64,000 bases of DNA from Epiperipatus broadwayi (Eukaryota; Onychophora; Udeonychophora; Euonychophora; Peripatidae): positions 2,128,501 to 2,192,500 of the forward strand of contig JAQFVV010000072.1 of assembly GCA_028023455.1 (NCBI GenBank). Direction: 5' to 3'. A program made the position numbers and the translations under genes. The notes beneath the pieces were generated by a model that did not search any database, was not told where the DNA came from, and was given only the letters and a program-made list of their open reading frames with translations. Below, one piece after another: positions 32,584 through 44,699 of the stretch (positions are counted from its first letter, which is position 1; each line of letters starts with the position of its first letter).

Positions 32584-32802
32584 TCGTTTATAAATGATGT
32601 ATCACCATCAGTATTTTTTGATCATAATGCAACATGTAATTATGGTTTTGATTTTGATTTTAATAAAGTTAAGATTTTGTGTATTGAAAGAAATAATAAT
32701 AAACGCAAAATTAAAGAAGCTATGTTAATAAAAAGTGAAAAGCAACAGTTGATAAATAGACAGGCCGCCAATATAAAAATTAATGAATTGTGGGAAAATT
32801 GA
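32578..32802 (+). pseudogene. Penelope-like element, C-terminal GIY-YIG part (right arm)
   Basis: Identical to the left-arm peptide over about 69 residues, apart from one Val/Ala difference (HNATC for HNVTC), but on the opposite strand. Only the first few residues, in the spacer, differ. Not expected to make a functional endonuclease. Confidence 0.65.
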
Positions 32803-32984
32803 TGTATGACGTATTACTTTTTGTTTACATTTGTAACGGTTTTTTCTAATACAATTTGAATCTAGTTGACAACGACTACATAGATAGTTGAAAGTACTTC
32901 TATTAAATTGGTATATATTTGTTTTTTTAAAATATTGTTTTACTGTATTAATTATTGTATTGTTTTGAATAATTATATATATAT

Positions 32985-34269
32985 ATATTGCCCATAATGC
33001 TGTTGTTATCATTTGATGTTTCATTTAATATATAATATCTTTGTTAAAAGATCAAAGAGGTTTCAGTTAATATAAATCATTAAAATATATAGATTCAGAT
33101 TTATACTCATATAACTATATATGCAAGTTACTTTGGGTTCAAAACTAGAGGCTATTTCTGAAACTTGGGTTATCATAATGAATACTACAAACAAAATAAA
33201 AGTAGATTCCAAATTGTGTGAGTGCAAATTTGATCACTTCTTATTGACAGAAGACTATAAGCCTAAAATCTGGATATGTGGAAGTAGTACAAAATCATGT
33301 GAATTTTTATGTTATTAGTAAGTACTCATATTTAAAAATAAAGATATCTATAAGCATAACTATATAAAGCTGATAATCACAAAATGACAAGAGCTGTTCC
33401 CTTCACCCTATTCTTAAACCATTTACTGTATGTTTAAACAATCATAGACATCAATGATTTCTTCAGATTAATTTCTGGCTTTAACAACAGCGAGGATTCG
33501 ACATTGGGAATTTTTTTAAAAGGCAAATTTTGAACTCTAAAACTAAAATGATATTGTTGTTTATTAATATTAAAATAATATATATATATATATATTGTAA
33601 TGATATAATTTTATAGGGGAAATATATATTAAAAAAATCATGATTTTCAGTTGAAATGAAATGAATTATACTCCAAACTTCTTATACCAAATCTCTACAG
33701 ACCCAATAGTAAGGTTATGATGATAGTTTGATTTTATTATGAGCAGTACCTGCAACATTAAAATATAGCACCATAATCACTACACAATCCATCCCCGTTA
33801 CCCACACATTCATCCCATAATGCTAGTTTATTCATATATGATAATTAGCTATGATATGCATAACTAATAAATTGGTGTCTAATCATCATATATCCTAAAT
33901 AGTAGAGACTAAACTAATAAACTATATATACTACTATCATTAAAGAGGTATTAAAAAAAGGACATTTAAGTTTCACAAAACATTTTAATATAATAAAATA
34001 GCAAATATTACAGATACTTTGGATGTGATATAAATGAACATTCAACTATGCAATAAACATATCATTTAAAAATTTACTTTCAAAATTGGACTTTATTCAC
34101 ACCCAAACGAATTTGCAAAATATACATATCAATTACAAAATTTCAATCATAATACATAGCACAACGATAGAATTACATAAAAGTAACATTGAGTATTTCT
34201 ATTACATTTTTTAAATTACAGTTTTATCTGTTAATAACATATTAAATTCAGTTTTTCCTCTATGGGTCA
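32985..34269. other. no feature recognised
   Basis: AT-rich with a TA-run near 33576-33595. The frame at 33121-33318 has no recognisable domain. Confidence 0.45.
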
Positions 34270-34616
34270 TATCAACTCTCTAGACTAAATTTTATTATAA
34301 ACCATTCAATTAAATTCTGATTCATATAATCTTCCTCTCTCTAGATGAACAAATTTCAATTTATACATAATTTGTTTTAAACTTATCCAAATTGAACTTT
34401 TACTTCCACTTATAACATGGCTGTTCAATTCCTCAAGACTAAATCATAGATGTAACCTATTTGTTACATCTGAGTAACTTCAAACCACAACCCATATTAA
34501 CGACCATGTTTGGTCTGTCAAACATCTCTGGCAGAATTTCTTATCGCCAGCTTTGAACTCGTGCAATGATTCCAAAATTATCTTTAATGGATCAATGTCT
34601 GTACCTTTTTCAAAAA

Positions 34617-34952
34617 TCAGTCTATTCCTGAGAATTCAAATGTAAAGTTAATAAACATTGCAAGTCTAATCCACCCAAAAAATCCTTTCTTGAATGCCTG
34701 AATTAAATCCACACAGGCAGTCTCTTTGTTTGCAATGAAAGACTTTAAAATGTTGCACAAATTAACCCATGTTTCACATTCTTTCAATATATGTTCCATT
34801 GTTTCTTCTTGATTTCTACACATTGAACAGATAGGGTCCATACCATAGCTCCATCGATAGTGCAAGAAGGCAGCCATAGGCAAGGTCCCGAGGTTGACCT
34901 TGATGAGAAAATCCACTAATCTAGGCTCCAATTTTAGTCGCTTAGTCAACAT
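34617..34952 (-). pseudogene. LINE-C C-terminal zinc-knuckle segment
   Basis: A 111-codon frame with CSMCRNQEETMEHILKECE, a C-X2-C...H-X4-C zinc motif that LINE proteins carry after the RT. It follows the RT in the proper order, about 350 bases downstream. The intervening sequence is in other frames, so the copy is dead. Confidence 0.8.
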
Positions 34953-35296
34953 CGAGAACCTTAGAATTCCTATTGGAAGTATATTTTCAATATTTGGATT
35001 GTTAGGATTTATAGCATTATATGTGCTCTAATAATTTATCTTATTTTAAAATAGTGTTGAAGTAACACTGGTCTTGAAACTATCAAGTACCAGCCTCACC
35101 TGTTGTTGGATCCAGAGTTTACTCATTTTGGGAGGAGGCCGATCTGTAGGAATAATTTCTTGAGGCGGGATTGGACCTTCCATCTCTGGATCATTAGTAA
35201 AAAGTTTGCATAATATATTGTGCATGCTTGGCACTTAAAATGTCCTAATCGAATGTAGGTCTAATTCATTTTGTTGTCTAGGTCTTTACAGGAGGC

Positions 35297-35824
35297 TTAG
35301 GCTGATGTCAGGAGCCTTTCCCCCCAACATAATTTCCTACATTGGGTTTCAACATTCCTTATGAAGGCTTTCGTTGGAGAAAACCCCGCAATGAAATATG
35401 TTATTTTTGGAAGCATGACTGCATTCATCAATGCTACTTTCCCGAATAAAGACAAGTAGACTTTTCTCAGGGAGGCGACAAATTTTCCTATTTTAATTAA
35501 TAAAATATCTTGGATTTCTTTCCTCATTTTAAAAGGGGGAAAAGCAAGATAAAATCCCAGGAACTTCTGAGAGGGAGCCTTAAACCTGCCGGGAATTTGC
35601 TTTCCGGTCCTAATTGACCATATGGCCGATTTCTCCTCATTGACCCTTAGACCGAATTCTAATTCAAATCGGTCCAAGAGCTCTTCCAGCTTTGCAAACT
35701 CCTCCAGTGAAGAGAGAAACACCACCACATCATCCATATAGAAAATGTGATGGATGTTCTCCTTTAGCAAAGGAATGGCTATCCCTTTAAGAGATGCCTC
35801 GATTCTTAACAGGAAGGGATTCAC
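35297..35824 (-). pseudogene. LINE-C reverse transcriptase, palm and thumb
   Basis: A 175-codon open frame. It opens with MNPFLLRIEASLKGI, then HHIFYMDDVVVFLSSLEEFA with the catalytic Asp pair in Y-M-D-D. LRVNEEKSAIWSI follows, then FLGFYLAF and a thumb segment SLFGKVALMNAVMLPKITYF. It is open throughout but lacks the first catalytic Asp and the fingers. Its composition is clearly less AT-rich than the flanks. Confidence 0.8.
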
Positions 35825-35832
35825 ATAAGCTG

Positions 35833-37675
35833 TAAATAGAAAATTTAGTTAGTATAATAATAAATGTATACCATACTGAATTTTGATGTGCAAGTTATAT
35901 CTCTTTGCACATAAGTATAAAAGGGAAAATGTTAGATACAAAAACACATGCCCATAACCCCCTAAAAAAAATATTTAATATTTCCTATCCTAAAACTACA
36001 GTTAGGACTAATAAATAATAAAAATAATAACAAATTTCATTATTGAATGGAATTAAACAAAATAAAATTCTCACCTAGGTACTTTTGATTTTAACTTAGA
36101 GTTCATATAAAGAAATAAAAAGCGTACATACTGTTTTAGCACAGGATTAAACGTTTATGTGTTTTTTCACACATACACGGGATTATTTCTAGGGTAAAAT
36201 TTGTTGTATCCTTCGACCAGTAGGTCATGTTTTCTTCATTAAACAAATATTTTGGATTATTTTAGTTCACCCCCCCCCTCCAATTCTATTTTAATTTTAC
36301 TATTTCACTCAACATTTTCTTTTTTTCTCTCTCTTCTTATTTTATATAATTCACAGTTCTAAACATAATATTGAAAGCAGAATTTGCTATTGATCAGCTA
36401 TATTTATAAATTAGAAATGGCATTTAAAGTTAAGAATGAGTCCGGCAGGTTCAGCAGGCTGATTCCAGAAAAGGATTTCATTCAGATAAGTTTTAAGTCT
36501 TGAATTTCCAGTAATGCCGTAAAGTAGCACTAGGATGGTAAGTCTTCTCTTATTCTGCTTAAAATATCAGAAACTTCTTTACCTTCATGGAGACTAGTGA
36601 TTCAATGACAAACCAAAGTTCGGTTTATCAAATATTGATCCAGTAAAAATAACTTATGTACAATTAATTGTTAAGGCAATTCCTTTCTTCGACTGTCAAG
36701 GTGATCTTCTTTTTTGAAAATAAGCTTTAAATATTTTCTCATCTCATGATGAAGTACAAGATCAAACAGCAATCCTTATTTTTTAATAAACAGTTATTTT
36801 TACTGCACCTGGTGGATTTTTTTTTAAAAGATTAACAACTTAATTACAATTCATTAATTTCTCTTTTCTCTTTTTTTTATCCCCAAAACAAATCAGTTAT
36901 CTTTAATTAATTTAAAAATCTAGTAATCATAGATTTATAATCAGGATGCAAATCAAAAATGACGGAATTTATCTTCCAATTTTCATAAGCTTATTACAAC
37001 AGTGCAAATAAATTAAAATTAGCAAATTTAGCAAAAATTAAAATGCATATTATATTAAGTTTATCACATTTTGTTTCGTACATTTTAACTCTAATTAATA
37101 TTTGTTCATTTACAAATATTTATTACTTAACATTCATTCTATTTTAATAAAGGATATGCCCATTTTTATTTAACTGTTGGAATTGACATAGGCGATAATA
37201 TATATGTGTGTGTGCATGTATGTAAAAATACTTGTACATAAAACAAAAAAGAGTAAATCTATTAGATATATTTTCCAATATAACATAGAATAATGGATAG
37301 AACAAAATAACAAGAAAAAAAAAATAAGAGAAAAAATTACAAACACTAATGGACTTCAAATATTTTAAATACGAAAAATAAAGAAAGAAGGGATAAAATA
37401 CATATAATACAATACTGTATAAAAACTACAGTTGTTTAAAAGATTTCACATTCATTACTTAATATTAAAGATGAATATACAAAGAAAATATTCAAATTAA
37501 TAGAGCTATCACATAAAAAAGTAAAAGCCCAAAAAGATATATTTAATAGTAATGAGGACTTAAGATGCAGATAGATGAAGATAAAGCAATATTGTCGAAT
37601 TTTGCATGCAGAAAAATATTAGGAAAGATAATGTTTATAGGATGAGGGGGTCCTTTACAAATGGTTCCGTAACCA
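35833..37675. other. unannotated AT-rich stretch
   Basis: Small homopolymer runs, including C8-9 near 36272. The frame at 37144-37359 is low-complexity and hydrophobic. No supported gene. Confidence 0.45.
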
Positions 37676-37846
37676 TGATAAATTCCGGGAATAAAAGATT
37701 GTAAAAGACCTAGAAAGAGATCACATGTGAGATGGATGGGGTGATGTAAAGAGGAGAGGCTAGAGATCGGAGAAGATGGAGTGAATGTGGAGAGACTTTC
37801 ATCCTGTAGTGGATCAATGGTTGAAAATGATGATAATGAAATAATA
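37676..37846 (+). mobile_element. 5'-truncated RTE-type LINE 3' end
   Basis: TGTAAAAGACCTAGAAAGAG, ATCACATGTGAGATGGATGG and ATCCTGTAGTGGATCAATGG match the RTE 3' terminus in plus orientation, ending in GATGATAATG. The shadow frame on the minus strand (37926-37543) is not a gene. Confidence 0.8.
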
Positions 37847-38871
37847 TATTCACAAACTATATTTGGAAATATCATTATAGGATATAATACACTCAAACAA
37901 AAGATGATAAAAAAAAGAGCAATCATACGATTATTAAAATTGAGGGTTAAAAATGGAAAGAAGACATCAAAAATCTTATAGTTTTAAGAGTCCCACTTGG
38001 TTTGAGACAATGGTAGAGTGGCAGACACCAGAGCCTAAGATCCATCAGTTGCAGTCATCTCTATCACTTCCAGCACAATTTTTTTTAGAAACTCCCAAAA
38101 TATAAAGTCATTTGATTATTTGTTTGTTTAGTTTTAAAATATCTGTAATGTGGACAAGCAGAAACAGAGAAAGATAAAAACAAAACTGCAATGGAAATTA
38201 TAATATATAAATAAGAAGTGATAGAAAAAGGATAAAATAAAATTTAAAAATAATAAAAAAGATGATGAAACGCAATAATAAGTTTAATAATCAATTAAAA
38301 CTAGAACTAATAGCAAAAAATAAAGTAAGATAGATATATTAAAAATGAAGATGTAGAAACTAAAAATACATACGATTATTATATGAAAAGCTTAAATGAA
38401 TGATTTTAGAAAATATATTCTAATTATTGAATAAGATATAGACAAAAAAAAGGAAGCATTAACAGAAAACAATAAAGTGAGTTTGAAAAATATTAGGATG
38501 ATCTTTAAAAAAAAAAAAAAAACAATTGTGAACAAAAATATGAAGCATATTGAATTAACTGATTATGCATGCAGATAAATTTAAGAACAGAAAAATACAT
38601 TTGCTATATAGAAGTGCCAATAAGAAATTAGTAGAGCAAAAAATGTTATAATAATACTGGATTTTTGCAATTATATACACCTTTATTCCAATCAGCATTG
38701 ACAATTGATTTCCCAAAATGCATCATAAATTAAAAATCATAATGAATTCCAATGGGAAAAAAATTCATTTGTTTTAAATTCAAAATATATAAAAATTTGA
38801 TTAAATAAATAATGCGTAAATTGAAAAAAGTGTTAATTAATGGGAAAACATTTTATTAAACACATTATTTA

Positions 38872-38905
<34 letters not shown>

Positions 38906-40579
38906 CTAACCTATGGGTAAATAAATATAATGTATAAAAATATTTTGGTAACTAATTTTTTTCAAAAAAAAATTAACATTTTTTATTGATAGTCCACCAA
39001 TTTGGTTTTTACATACCAAGAGAATATTTCCTAAATCACAATTCATTAAATTAAAATAAAACATGAAGGGAAAAACAACTATTTAAAATTTTTCTAAAAA
39101 ATTAACTTTACATAATTTACATCCTAAAATTTATTTTTGATATATTTATTGTTCTATTATCAGTTTTTTTATTTTTGTAATATGTAACGAATAAAACTTT
39201 AAATTTTTGCTGTTTTTTTAAAAACAGCATTTTGAAAATTTATTTATTTTACACAAATGCAGTGAAATTAAATAAATATTTGATTAATAAAAAATGTATG
39301 ATTGCTGAAGTTTCAATAATGTAAATGATTCAATTTTTTAAAACTAATAATGTAAAAGTGTATTTTTTTTAATGTTTATGATAAAAGCTGCCATTATCTT
39401 GAATATCAAAAACAAATTATTAGACTGATTAAAAATTGACCAATAATGTTTTAAACTTATATTTAATATTTGATTATATAAAATTGATTATTAACTGTAT
39501 AATGCACAAAATCATTTTTTTTCTTTTTTCCCCTTAAAGTAATTTATAATTACAATGACCATATTTTAAAGTTATGATTAGTTCTATTTTTCACCATATG
39601 CAAAATAACATTCATAAGAATTTTAATCCACAAAATTGATTAAGTGAATATATTTTACTTAATGCACACATTTTAAAATGTAATAATAACAAACTTTGTG
39701 ATTATATATAATCAAAGTATGTTTTAAATTATGTACAGTAATGCAACTGGCATTTTTTATTTTTATTTTTGTAATCATTAATGATTAAAATCTTTCATCT
39801 GGATATGTCACAAATGAAAGCACTAATTGTTTTGCAAGAATACTGGATAAAATTCAGATAAAATACATTAATTGTATTTTAATTTTATAATCAAAATATA
39901 ATACAGTATACTATATAATGAATAAGCTCTGTATCACACTATATATTTTTTATCATCAACGTCACCATTTTATATTCAATTAATATAGCTTTAACGAAAT
40001 CACTATCCTTTACATCAATATACAAAATGGCATACATTTTCAAAATAGCAATTGTTTTTAAGAAAAAGTTTAAAAACTTTTTCTAACATTGGTTGTAGAG
40101 AATAATTGATTGTAAATCAAAATAGTGCATACAAATGAATGATGTTCACTATGGGAATCCTTGCATAAAAAGTTCATTTCTAACTGGGAAGTAAAAGAGT
40201 AATGGACTTTTCTCATTATTATTCCAACTGATACATAATGAGTATAATGTGAAGATTATAAATTTTACAATTTTGTTAAATATTGCTTCAAAAAAAACCC
40301 AAAACTTTCTCATATGCTTCCACGGGGCAGTTCTTTTCATCTTATTCTAAACCTTGAATGGTTAATATCACATAGTATATTGCTATAATATTCCCATCTC
40401 TAGATCAGTGTTTGGTTTTTCTCTATGTCAGTGAATCTAAGATTCAAAGCTGGAACTAATACACTCATACAATTAGTAACCACCTTTATTTCTTTACACT
40501 ACTCAAGGTAATAGCTTAAAATTCAATAAGACTCTAAATAAGCTAAATGGCTTGGGTTCAAAATCTTACATTTTTCTGC
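37847..40579. other. long AT-rich stretch
   Basis: No genes seen. It holds an (AAT)n microsatellite at about 38873-38905 and several A/T runs. A faint tRNA-like segment lies near 38005-38070. Near 40310-40340, CATATGCTTCCACGGGGCAG matches a repeat at 5.7 kb. Confidence 0.5.
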
Positions 40580-40800
40580 ATTTCCGGTTATTGACTTGAA
40601 AGAAACATGTAACTTCAAGATGCAATAAAGCATTAGTCTCATCCTTGAATCTTAGGGCTCACTGATAAAAGCCAGAAACTAGTCAGAGAATGGAAATGCA
40701 GTATTATAGTGCTATTATCATCTGATTTTCACAAATTACTCAAATTTACAGTAGATGGTTATAAAGAGAAAGTGAACAGCTCTTAGAATATTGCTCAAGT
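40580..40800 (+). repeat. family B repeat
   Basis: Contains GGGCTCACTGATAAAAGCCA, GAAACTAGTCAGAGAATGG, ACAAATTACTCAAATTTACA and GTAGATGG. The core is closer to family A here (CTCACTGAT, then GCCAGAAACTAGTC), which links the two families. Confidence 0.65.
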
Positions 40801-40836
40801 CATTAAGAATAATTTCTAATTTAGATGTTTTGTTGT

Positions 40837-41234
40837 TAATGAATAATATTTCTATAGCATAATTTTCACTACAACACTCTCATACAAGGTAGGGACTAGT
40901 TTTTATCCACTTTTAACACCTTGTGGAGAGATGTAATCATAAACATATGACCAAAGACATGTGAAAAAGATATATGATCCCCAAGATGCACATTTCGTGC
41001 TAATCAGCGCTTATCTGTTGGCCCAGTTCACAATCTCTTACATGTCTTTATCCACTGATGAGTGCTAGTTCAGCATGAAATGTGTACCTTGAGGAACATA
41101 CATCTTTTTCACGTCTATGGTCATATGTTTATAATTACACCCCTCCACACGCTGTTAAAGGTGGATAGAAATTAGTCCCTATCTTGGGTGAGAGTTGTGT
41201 AATGAAAATCGTGTTACAGAAATATTATTCATTA
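40837..41234. repeat. family C palindrome (about 400 bases)
   Basis: Perfect outer arms TAATGAATAATATTTCT and AGAAATATTATTCATTA. Internal paired blocks include GTAGGGACTAGTTTTTATCC / GGATAGAAATTAGTCCCTAT, AAACATATGACCA / TGGTCATATGTTT and GCACATTTCGTGCT / AGCATGAAATGTG. Centre near 41035. No target duplication was recognised. Confidence 0.9.
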
Positions 41235-42289
41235 AGCAGATAATCTCTAGTCTAATGAAGGACTAATAAAAATTATTAATGTTTTGTTGTTGTTTTTATT
41301 TAAACTAATAACAATTCGATTTTAGAAAAAACATACACTAACGATAAAATAAGTGTTTTAAGAACTATAACTAGATAATTTTTTTTAATAAATAAAAAAA
41401 AAGATATTTATTTTTGTCTTACAGATTTGGAATAGGCATTATACATAGTTAATCTGAGCAAGCAAATATACAATCTCATAAGACAAATTAGAAGATAGAC
41501 TTTCTAGTTTTGTCTGGACGGTAAGTTATTATCACATTATAGGACGTCAGAATTGTACTTATCTTATTGAAAATGGAGATTATAATTCATGTAAACACAC
41601 ACACACATACACACAATATTTTATGAAGACAATAATATAAAACTTTAGCAGAAAATTTACAGAGATTAAAAGATCTGATGACTAGGATACCAAAAATGAC
41701 ATTTTTTTTTTTTTAAAATACATTTTTAATGGAAGTTACTATAGTAATTCAATGAATTTATGAGTCAGTATGGACATAAGTTCCAGAGTCCCCACTATAC
41801 CAAACCATGCCCGGCAATATATGTTAATGTAATATCTATTTCCTCTTCTTAGATCATTTCGTTTAGGTGTAATTTTGAAAATTTATTTAACGGTGTTTTT
41901 TTTTTTAATAAACTTCTTTTCTTTTAAAAATAAATTAGATTTAATATTCATTAAAAGAAAATATTTATGGCTAAGTACATTAAAAAAGTTTCAATGAAAA
42001 TTAATAAAAAGAATATAATTTTTAATCACATAACAACGTAGCGTATGGGGGGGGGGGGGAGTGTTATTTAATCGAAAAAATTTTAAATTAACATACTTGT
42101 TGAAAATTATTAATCTTTTACAAAGAAATATACATAAAAGACCACTTTCTATAAATGAAGAAATTCCTGATAAATTTTCATTTTTGGTTGAACTAAACCA
42201 CTGAAACATTATAACAAATAGAAACTGGCATTTCCAACAAAACATTACATAAAATTATTGTATAGAACAAAATTTAATTGAATATACAT
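41235..42289. other. unannotated stretch
   Basis: AT-rich, with an (AC)n-like patch near 41598 and a G-run at about 42049-42059. CTATACCAAACCATGCCCGG near 41796 resembles segments at 7.57 and 63.74 kb. Confidence 0.45.
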
Positions 42290-42480
42290 AAACTATTTCC
42301 TAGATGCATAGGTGCATTAGTTTCAACTTTAAATCCTAGAGTTCACTAAAGAAGGCAAAAAGCCAGATACCATTCTGGGGGAGAGGGTATATATTAAAGG
42401 ACTATGCAATTCGGTATTCTAATTACTCAAACTTATAGTTAGACGCCTCTAGAGTAGGCTGAAAAAAGCTGCTCTTGAAT
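42290..42480 (+). repeat. family B repeat (first of a direct pair)
   Basis: ATGCATAGGTGCATTAGTTT, GAGTTCACTAAAGAAGGC, AAAAAGCCAGATACC, TAATTACTCAAACTTATAG. The same order recurs about 400 bases downstream. Confidence 0.65.
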
Positions 42481-42689
42481 AAGCAAATAAAAAAGATGTG
42501 GAATGTTGACACTAAGCTGTTCTAGCCAAAGGATCTAAGATCGCTCCACGATTTGCAACTAGATCTCTAAAATGTACAGAAACTGATTTAACTAGATTTA
42601 TAGAACTATGTAAGCAAGTTAACTTCGATTCCAAAGCTTTTTTTTTTTTTAAATTTCAAGCTAATATTGGCTTAAATAGTATAGAATAG

Positions 42690-42880
42690 TGGGAAATGGA
42701 TACTAGATCCATAAGTGAATTAGTTTCAGCTTCGGTTCCCAGCTCAATGACAAAGACAAAAGCGAAAAATTGGTCTGGATTTGGAGCTAAAGTAGCAAAA
42801 TACTATCTGTATTCATTGATTACTTAAGTTTACTGATAGATCGATACAGAATAAGGTAAAAATAAAAAAAAAGCTTGTGG
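42690..42880 (+). repeat. family B repeat (second of a direct pair)
   Basis: ATCCATAAGTGAATTAGTTT, GACAAAGACAAAAGCGAAAA, TTGGTCTGGATTTGG, TCATTGATTACTTAAGTTTA. Diverged from the copy at 42.3 kb. Confidence 0.6.
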
Positions 42881-43489
42881 TTTTTATGTTTAAGGATGAT
42901 CAGCTGTAGAAGGGAAAGAATATTTTCCAAAATTAAAAATGGTGAGCTAAACACAGCTCAATATCATAAAAAATATTAAGGATTTTATATATTTATTTAC
43001 TGAAGTTAATAAATTAATAATTATTTCATTAGATGGTATTAGAGACAGATTTATAAAAAGTGTGACAAGATGTTTTAATTAAGCACTAAACTATTTAAAA
43101 TGTGCATTTTGTTTTATAATTCCATTTCTTTTTGCTGTTATCTGAACTTTTATAAATGAATATTTATTTAGTCCTGAAGAGGGCTAAAAAAATTTAATTG
43201 GTCTACAAGTCTACAGCCAGATAAATATTAAATTCCATATCCATTTTAAAGTTCTATGATTGATTCTATCTTGTTCCTAATATTTTATGAGGGGGGAGGG
43301 GCTGGATTATAAGTTTATTTTAATAAGCATACAGCTATGAAGTTTTAAATCATAAATCAAATTAAAACATTTTTTAATTAACTTTAATCAACAGTGAACA
43401 AATTCAAAGAAAAACAATTAGCAACAGTAATCACAAATTCAGCCATTCTGACTCCAAAAAAAAAAAAAAAAATACACTAGAGATGAGTT
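42881..43489. other. unannotated AT-rich stretch
   Basis: No supported feature; an A-run lies near 43457-43472. Confidence 0.45.
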
Positions 43490-43625
43490 TTGCATGATGA
43501 CACAACCACAAAAATATATCCACATAACATACTGGGCCACTATTCTATTTGTGATAGTGTCTTTTAACTACAGCAGCAAAATAGTTCTCTAACATATTCT
43601 ATTCTCTATCATATCTTCCTAATGC
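43490..43625 (-). mobile_element. LINE-D 3' fragment
   Basis: Plus-strand ACTGGGCCACTATTCTATTT, GTGATAGTGTCTTTTAACTA and CAGCAGCAAAATAGTTCTCT parallels 48690-48890 without the SINE that interrupts that copy. It serves as an empty-site paralogue for the SINE insertion. Confidence 0.5.
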
Positions 43626-43641
43626 AAACAATCAATGTTTC

Positions 43642-43920
43642 TTAATATCTTAGAGAAAATTTTTGTCGTGTAAACAGGGTCTGCAACATGCTTACGTTTA
43701 CTATAAAATACTCTTTAGGAAGTCTTGTAGGGTTTACTTGTTTCATATGGACTCTATCAGTCTTAAATCCAGCAAGCTGCAGAGTATTGATTGGTCTTAT
43801 GGCCTGGCCATTGTCTTTTTTTAAAAAAATACGTTCAAGAATAGCAGCTTCACATTCATTTTTGATGTAAATATTTTGTTGTATAATAAAATTAGTAATA
43901 ATAATCAACACAATTGTCAC
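43642..43920 (-). other. open frame of unknown nature (93 codons)
   Basis: The minus-strand frame carries ECEAAILERIFLKKDNGQ, AIRPINTLQLAGFKTDRV and VNPTRLPKEYFIVN. It is more protein-like in composition than chance frames nearby. After KEYFIVN the DNA reads GTAAGC, a possible splice donor, but no acceptor was confirmed. No family is recognised. It could be an exon or an eroded mobile element. Confidence 0.3.
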
Positions 43921-44037
43921 TTTTAGGAATCATATGACCTCCTCAGTGTATTTATTAGTTGTAATCATATTTTGAGATGAGAATGGAAAACTGTTGCTTA
44001 ATGTTACCAGCGATTAATAATATAAAATCTATTTATA

Positions 44038-44165
44038 TACAGTGACAAACTCTCCATATAATAGCACATCCCAGTGCAAACTATAGAAATCAATGAATGC
44101 AGTGCATAAAATCTCTCACTAGTGCCTATTCATCCAATATCTCCAGACTAGTTTCTATTTATAAA
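44038..44165 (+). repeat. family A repeat, copy A6 (partial arm)
   Basis: AGTGACAAACTCTCCATATA, CACATCCCAGTGCAAAC, CACTAGTGCCTATTCATCCA and ATATCTCCAGACTAGTTTCT. Only the left arm is present. Confidence 0.7.
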
Positions 44166-44262
44166 ATGAATGCTAGAATATCCTTTGCCATTTTAATGAA
44201 CCAATAATACAGAGCTTCATTATTTAATATTGTGACAGTTCTTGTTAAAATTTTAAAACAAC

Positions 44263-44686
44263 ACACGATCATCATTTCTTATGCTTGCTCAAGATGTTAA
44301 AAACAGAGGCAAAACTCTCCATGCAGTAGTGCCACTTAGTGCAAGTCAGAATAATCAATGAATTAGAGCAGGTTTGTGCATAAAATCACTATCCAGTGCC
44401 TATGGCTTTCATCAGTGAGGAGCCTTGGATCTGAGAGGGCTGCACCTAGAATTTAGGATCTAATACAAACCTCTAGTTTCTGGACAGTTGCATTAGGTCC
44501 TAAGATCTAGGTGCAGTGCTCTCAGATCCAAGGCTCCTCACTGATGAAAGATGCCTGCTAGAAACTAGTCTGGGAATATTGGATGAGTAGGCACTAGATA
44601 CGGATTTTATGCAGAAACCTTCTTGCATCCATTGATTATTCTGGCTTGCACTGAGTGGCACCACTGTATGGTGAGTTTTGCCTCTG
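44263..44686. repeat. family A palindromic repeat, copy A7
   Basis: Full palindrome. It starts ACACGATCATCATTTCTTAT and GCTTGCTC, then GAGGCAAAACTCTCCATGC. The centre holds GATCTGAGAGGGCTGCACC and, inverted, GGTGCAGTGCTCTCAGATC. The right arm has the core CTCACTGATGAAAGATGC, GCTAGAAACTAGTCTGGG and ends GTGAGTTTTGCCTCTG. It is flanked by the perfect 13-base direct repeat ATTTTAAAACAAC (44250-44262 and 44687-44699). Confidence 0.9.
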
Positions 44687-44699
44687 ATTTTAAAACAAC

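Larger units (their letters stand above)
32163..32984. repeat. near-perfect palindrome carrying Penelope-like GIY-YIG ends in both arms
   Basis: Arms of about 390 bases (32163-32553 and 32594-32984) are inverted and nearly identical, with a spacer of about 40 bases. Both arms encode the same peptide in opposite directions. The near identity of the arms suggests recent formation or gene conversion. A transcript would form a long hairpin. Inverted copies are known for Penelope-like elements, which supports that origin. Confidence 0.9.
34270..35832 (-). mobile_element. LINE-C, 5'-truncated non-LTR retrotransposon
   Basis: The minus strand holds the second half of a reverse transcriptase (35824-35297), a middle segment in other frames and a zinc-knuckle segment (34952-34617). 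The RT box is YMDD rather than the FADD of LINE-B and RTE. The element begins abruptly at about 35832 in the palm domain, so it is a 5' truncation. Clade is uncertain; the general layout (RT, then C-terminal CCHC) fits L1-like or CR1-like lineages. Confidence 0.8.
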
